A stretch of DNA of 7,078 nt, taken from positions 1 to 7,078 of the forward strand of contig JAJYDH010000346.1 of the NCBI GenBank assembly GCA_021777685.1, given 5' to 3'. Below are positions 5,694-7,078 of this stretch, piece after piece. A program made the position numbers and the translations under genes. Within the stretch, counting starts at the first letter, position 1; the number at the start of each line of letters is the position of its first letter. Under the pieces are notes generated by a model. It was not told the DNA's origin and made no database searches. It saw nothing but the letters and a program-made list of their open reading frames with translations. This DNA comes from Planctomycetota bacterium. Lineage in GTDB: Bacteria; Planctomycetota; Planctomycetia; Isosphaerales; Isosphaeraceae.

Positions 5694-6554
5694 ATGAGAC
5701 GTCTCATCGCCCTGTTGCTCCTGCCCGCCCTGCTCGGCCAGGCCCCCGGAGTCAAGCCGGAGGGCGACTCCAAAGCCCGTCGCGAGAAGCTCCTCAAGCT
5801 CTACCGGGGCGAGGCGGCCGGCTACGCGATCTTTCGCGACTCGGGCCGGCGGGAGCAGGTGGAACTCCGCCCCGATCCGGTCTATTCCTGGACCAACCCG
5901 ATCCGGGGCGGCGAGCAGGACGGCGCCGTCTTCGTCTGGACCTGCCGGGGGCGGGCGGAGGTCGTCGGGACGTTCTTCTCGTACCCCTCGACGGGGCCGA
6001 GGAACCTGAATCACGAGTTGCACTCGCTCTCGACGTCGGTCCTCGACGTGGCCAGGCCGGGCGGGGCCAATACCTGGACCCCGTCGGCTCCCGGGATCGA
6101 GCCGAGGCCGATCCCGGGAGCCCCGAGCCCCGCCGGCTCCCCCGCTCAGCGGTCGCTCCAGATGCGCGAGCTGACCCGAGGCTTCGCCGCCTCCAGCGAG
6201 GACCTGGAGGAGAAGCGGTGGGAGCTTCGCCTCCTCCCCCAGCCGCTCTACCGCTACGAGAGCACCGATCCCGACGTCCTCGACGGCGCCGTCTTCGCGT
6301 TCGTCACCTCGGCGGGGACCGACCCGGAGGTCATCCTGGTCATCGAGGCCAGGAAAGCCCCGGGCTCGTCCTCTCCGACATGGCATTACGGCGTGGCCCG
6401 CTTCTCGGACCTCCAGCTCTGGGTCCGACTTCACGGCCAGGAAGTCTTCACCGCCTCGCCGATCCCGTGGGATGCGCCCGAGCAGGACCCGAAGCAGCGT
6501 TATCGGACCTTCCGCGACCGGGGCATCCCGCCGATCGAGGAGGAAGCACCCTGA
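5694..6554 (+). CDS. Secreted protein of the same unrecognised family, paralogue B2
   Basis: This 286-residue protein has a clear signal peptide (MRRLIALLLLPALLGQAPG; positive n-region, then hydrophobic core). It is the sister of the divergent gene at 5511-4615: 'EKLLKLYRGEAAGYAIFRD' (31-49), 'VELRPDPVYSWTNPIRGGEQ' (56-75), 'DGAVFVWTCRGRAEVVGTFFS' (76-96), 'NHELHSLS' (106-113), 'PGIEPRPIPGAPSPA' (133-147), 'QMRELTRGF' (156-164), 'WELRLLPQPLYRYES' (176-190), 'VLDGAVFAFVTSAGTDPEV' (195-213), 'IEARK' (217-221) and 'ARFSDLQLW' (235-243). The two halves resemble each other, mainly around the repeated 'DGAVF' cores at 76-80 and 197-201. It is a monocistronic unit with its own promoter and terminator. 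Its one mature Cys (C84) does not match the Cys of the A1/A2 pair. No function can be assigned from sequence; export is well supported. Confidence 0.92.
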   Translation: MRRLIALLLLPALLGQAPGVKPEGDSKARREKLLKLYRGEAAGYAIFRDSGRREQVELRPDPVYSWTNPIRGGEQDGAVFVWTCRGRAEVVGTFFSYPSTGPRNLNHELHSLSTSVLDVARPGGANTWTPSAPGIEPRPIPGAPSPAGSPAQRSLQMRELTRGFAASSEDLEEKRWELRLLPQPLYRYESTDPDVLDGAVFAFVTSAGTDPEVILVIEARKAPGSSSPTWHYGVARFSDLQLWVRLHGQEVFTASPIPWDAPEQDPKQRYRTFRDRGIPPIEEEAP

Positions 6555-6571
6555 GCCGGGCAGACATGCGC

Positions 6572-6641
6572 AAAGAGCGCCCCCCGTCGGTCGCCGTCCC
6601 GGGGCCATCCGGGTCGGCGCTCGGCGGGGGTCGCCTCTTTT
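6572..6641 (+). terminator. Long hairpin terminator after paralogue B2
   Basis: Arms 6572-6602 and 6609-6640 pair at about 26 of 31 positions with a single-base bulge, around a six-base loop GGCCAT. The stem top (GCCGTCCCGG / CCGGGTCGGC) and base (AAAGAG / CTCTTT) pair well; the middle is looser. The right arm ends in a TTTT run (6638-6641). It begins 18 bases after the stop codon, so it fits an intrinsic terminator for the rightward gene. The A run at the left base could also let it act weakly on the opposite strand. Confidence 0.75.
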
Positions 6642-6659
6642 ATGGTCCTCCAAGTTGCC

Positions 6660-6708
6660 GAGAAACACAGCCGGGCCCGACGGACTGGATCGCCGCCGGG
6701 CCCGGCTG
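6660..6708 (-). terminator. Hairpin terminator of the right-edge gene
   Basis: A perfect 12-bp inverted repeat (CAGCCGGGCCCG at 6668-6679; complement at 6697-6708) encloses a 17-base loop. Read on the minus strand, the stem is followed by TGTTTCTC, a modest T-rich tail, while the plus-strand side is followed by a purine run. It starts 16 bases after the stop of the minus-strand gene, so it probably ends that transcript. Together with the other hairpin it forms a convergent two-terminator barrier between 6555 and 6724. Confidence 0.7.
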
Positions 6709-6724
6709 CCGGAAGGGGGCGGGA

Positions 6725-7078
6725 TCAGTGACGCCCCCCGCCCATCCGTGGGCCGTCCATCCCTGGCCCTCCGAAGCCTCCGAACCCCTCGTTGCCGACC
6801 TGCCCGAGGACGAGCGAGAAGTAGGGGAAGGTGGCCGTGCTGGTGCTGCTGGCCGCCTGGAGCACCGCGTTGAAGTCGTTGCTGATGGTGGTGATGTTGG
6901 CCGAGGTGATGTTGGCCGAGGTGACGGCCGCCGCCAGGGCGTTGTAGGCGGCATCCAGGGCGGTGGTCTGCGCGGCCGTGGGGGAGCTGGTGTAGAGGGC
7001 CGCGAACTGCGACTGGAGCGTCGTGTTGCCGTTGAGGGTGGTGCCCGTGGCGAGGCCCGTCACCAGGCCGTTCTCGAA
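6725..7078 (-). CDS. C-terminal part of an Ala/Thr-rich protein with Gly-rich tail, cut by the window edge
   Basis: The last 118 residues are visible and the frame stays open to the right edge (beginning FENGLVTGLATG). A GTG at 7063 could be taken as a start but lacks a ribosome site and falls inside what looks like continuing protein, so this is treated as a 3' fragment. The visible part is rich in Ala, Thr, Ser and Asn with few charges, contains 'LDAAYNALAAAVTSANITSANI' (given here without its last Thr) and 'ISNDFNAVLQA', and ends in GFGGFGGPGMDGPRMGGGRH. Low charge and Gly/Ala richness suggest an exported or surface-associated protein, but the N-terminus needed to show this is outside the window. 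I recognise no domain. It converges with paralogue B2 and is probably unrelated to the operon. Confidence 0.75.
   Translation of the reverse strand, partial: FENGLVTGLATGTTLNGNTTLQSQFAALYTSSPTAAQTTALDAAYNALAAAVTSANITSANITTISNDFNAVLQAASSTSTATFPYFSLVLGQVGNEGFGGFGGPGMDGPRMGGGRH
6891..6920. repeat. Perfect 15-bp tandem repeat, two copies, in the right-edge gene
   Basis: GTGATGTTGGCCGAG occurs twice back to back. On the coding strand it doubles the pentapeptide TSANI, keeping the frame. This looks like a recent in-frame slippage duplication. Confidence 0.9.

Noticed and set aside
1..7078. tRNA or rRNA genes, CRISPR arrays, insertion sequences, origin
   Set aside because: None were seen: no cloverleaf-like or rRNA-like segment, no spaced repeats, no transposase or integrase, and no change in composition marking an insert.

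Overview
The window looks like a chromosomal segment from a planctomycete, probably near the Isosphaeraceae. The reasons are very high GC with strong third-position bias, a MoxR/DUF58 pair set among secreted proteins of unknown function, a secreted legumain/caspase-fold protein with an EF-hand loop, and signal peptides that repeatedly end in 'GQ-x-P'. The lineage is inferred from style; no marker gene is present.

Layout: a divergent promoter region (about 5512-5693) splits the window. Leftward from it runs one tightly packed minus-strand transcription unit of at least seven genes: a secreted paralogue (5511-4615), a secreted caspase/legumain-fold protein (4610-3675), two more secreted paralogues (3678-2872 and 2855-2076), a MoxR AAA+ ATPase (2045-1005), a DUF58 protein with a MIDAS metal site (998-102), and the start of another signal-peptide protein that runs off the left edge (86-1). 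Gaps are 30 bp or less and one junction is an ATGA overlap. Rightward is a single plus-strand gene (5694-6554), a fourth member of the same secreted family. It ends at a long hairpin terminator and converges on the 3' end of a minus-strand gene that enters from the right edge (7078-6725), which has its own terminator.

The main points are these. (1) Four paralogues of an unrecognised secreted family lie within 4.5 kb; each seems to contain an internal duplication of a roughly 55-residue unit centred on a 'DGA-[IVL]-F' core. (2) The two divergent paralogues are driven by near mirror-image promoters built into an imperfect inverted repeat of about 110 bp, suggesting an inverted duplication of gene plus promoter, or a shared regulator. 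(3) The caspase-fold protein keeps the His-Gly motif but has Ser where the catalytic Cys is expected.

How the genes may work together: MoxR ATPases and DUF58/MIDAS proteins usually act as a cytoplasmic chaperone-like pair for cell-envelope or metal-dependent assembly. Co-transcription with at least five exported proteins suggests an envelope-associated module in which the secreted paralogues and the pseudo-protease-like protein act outside the cytoplasm. That functional link is inferred from operon structure only.
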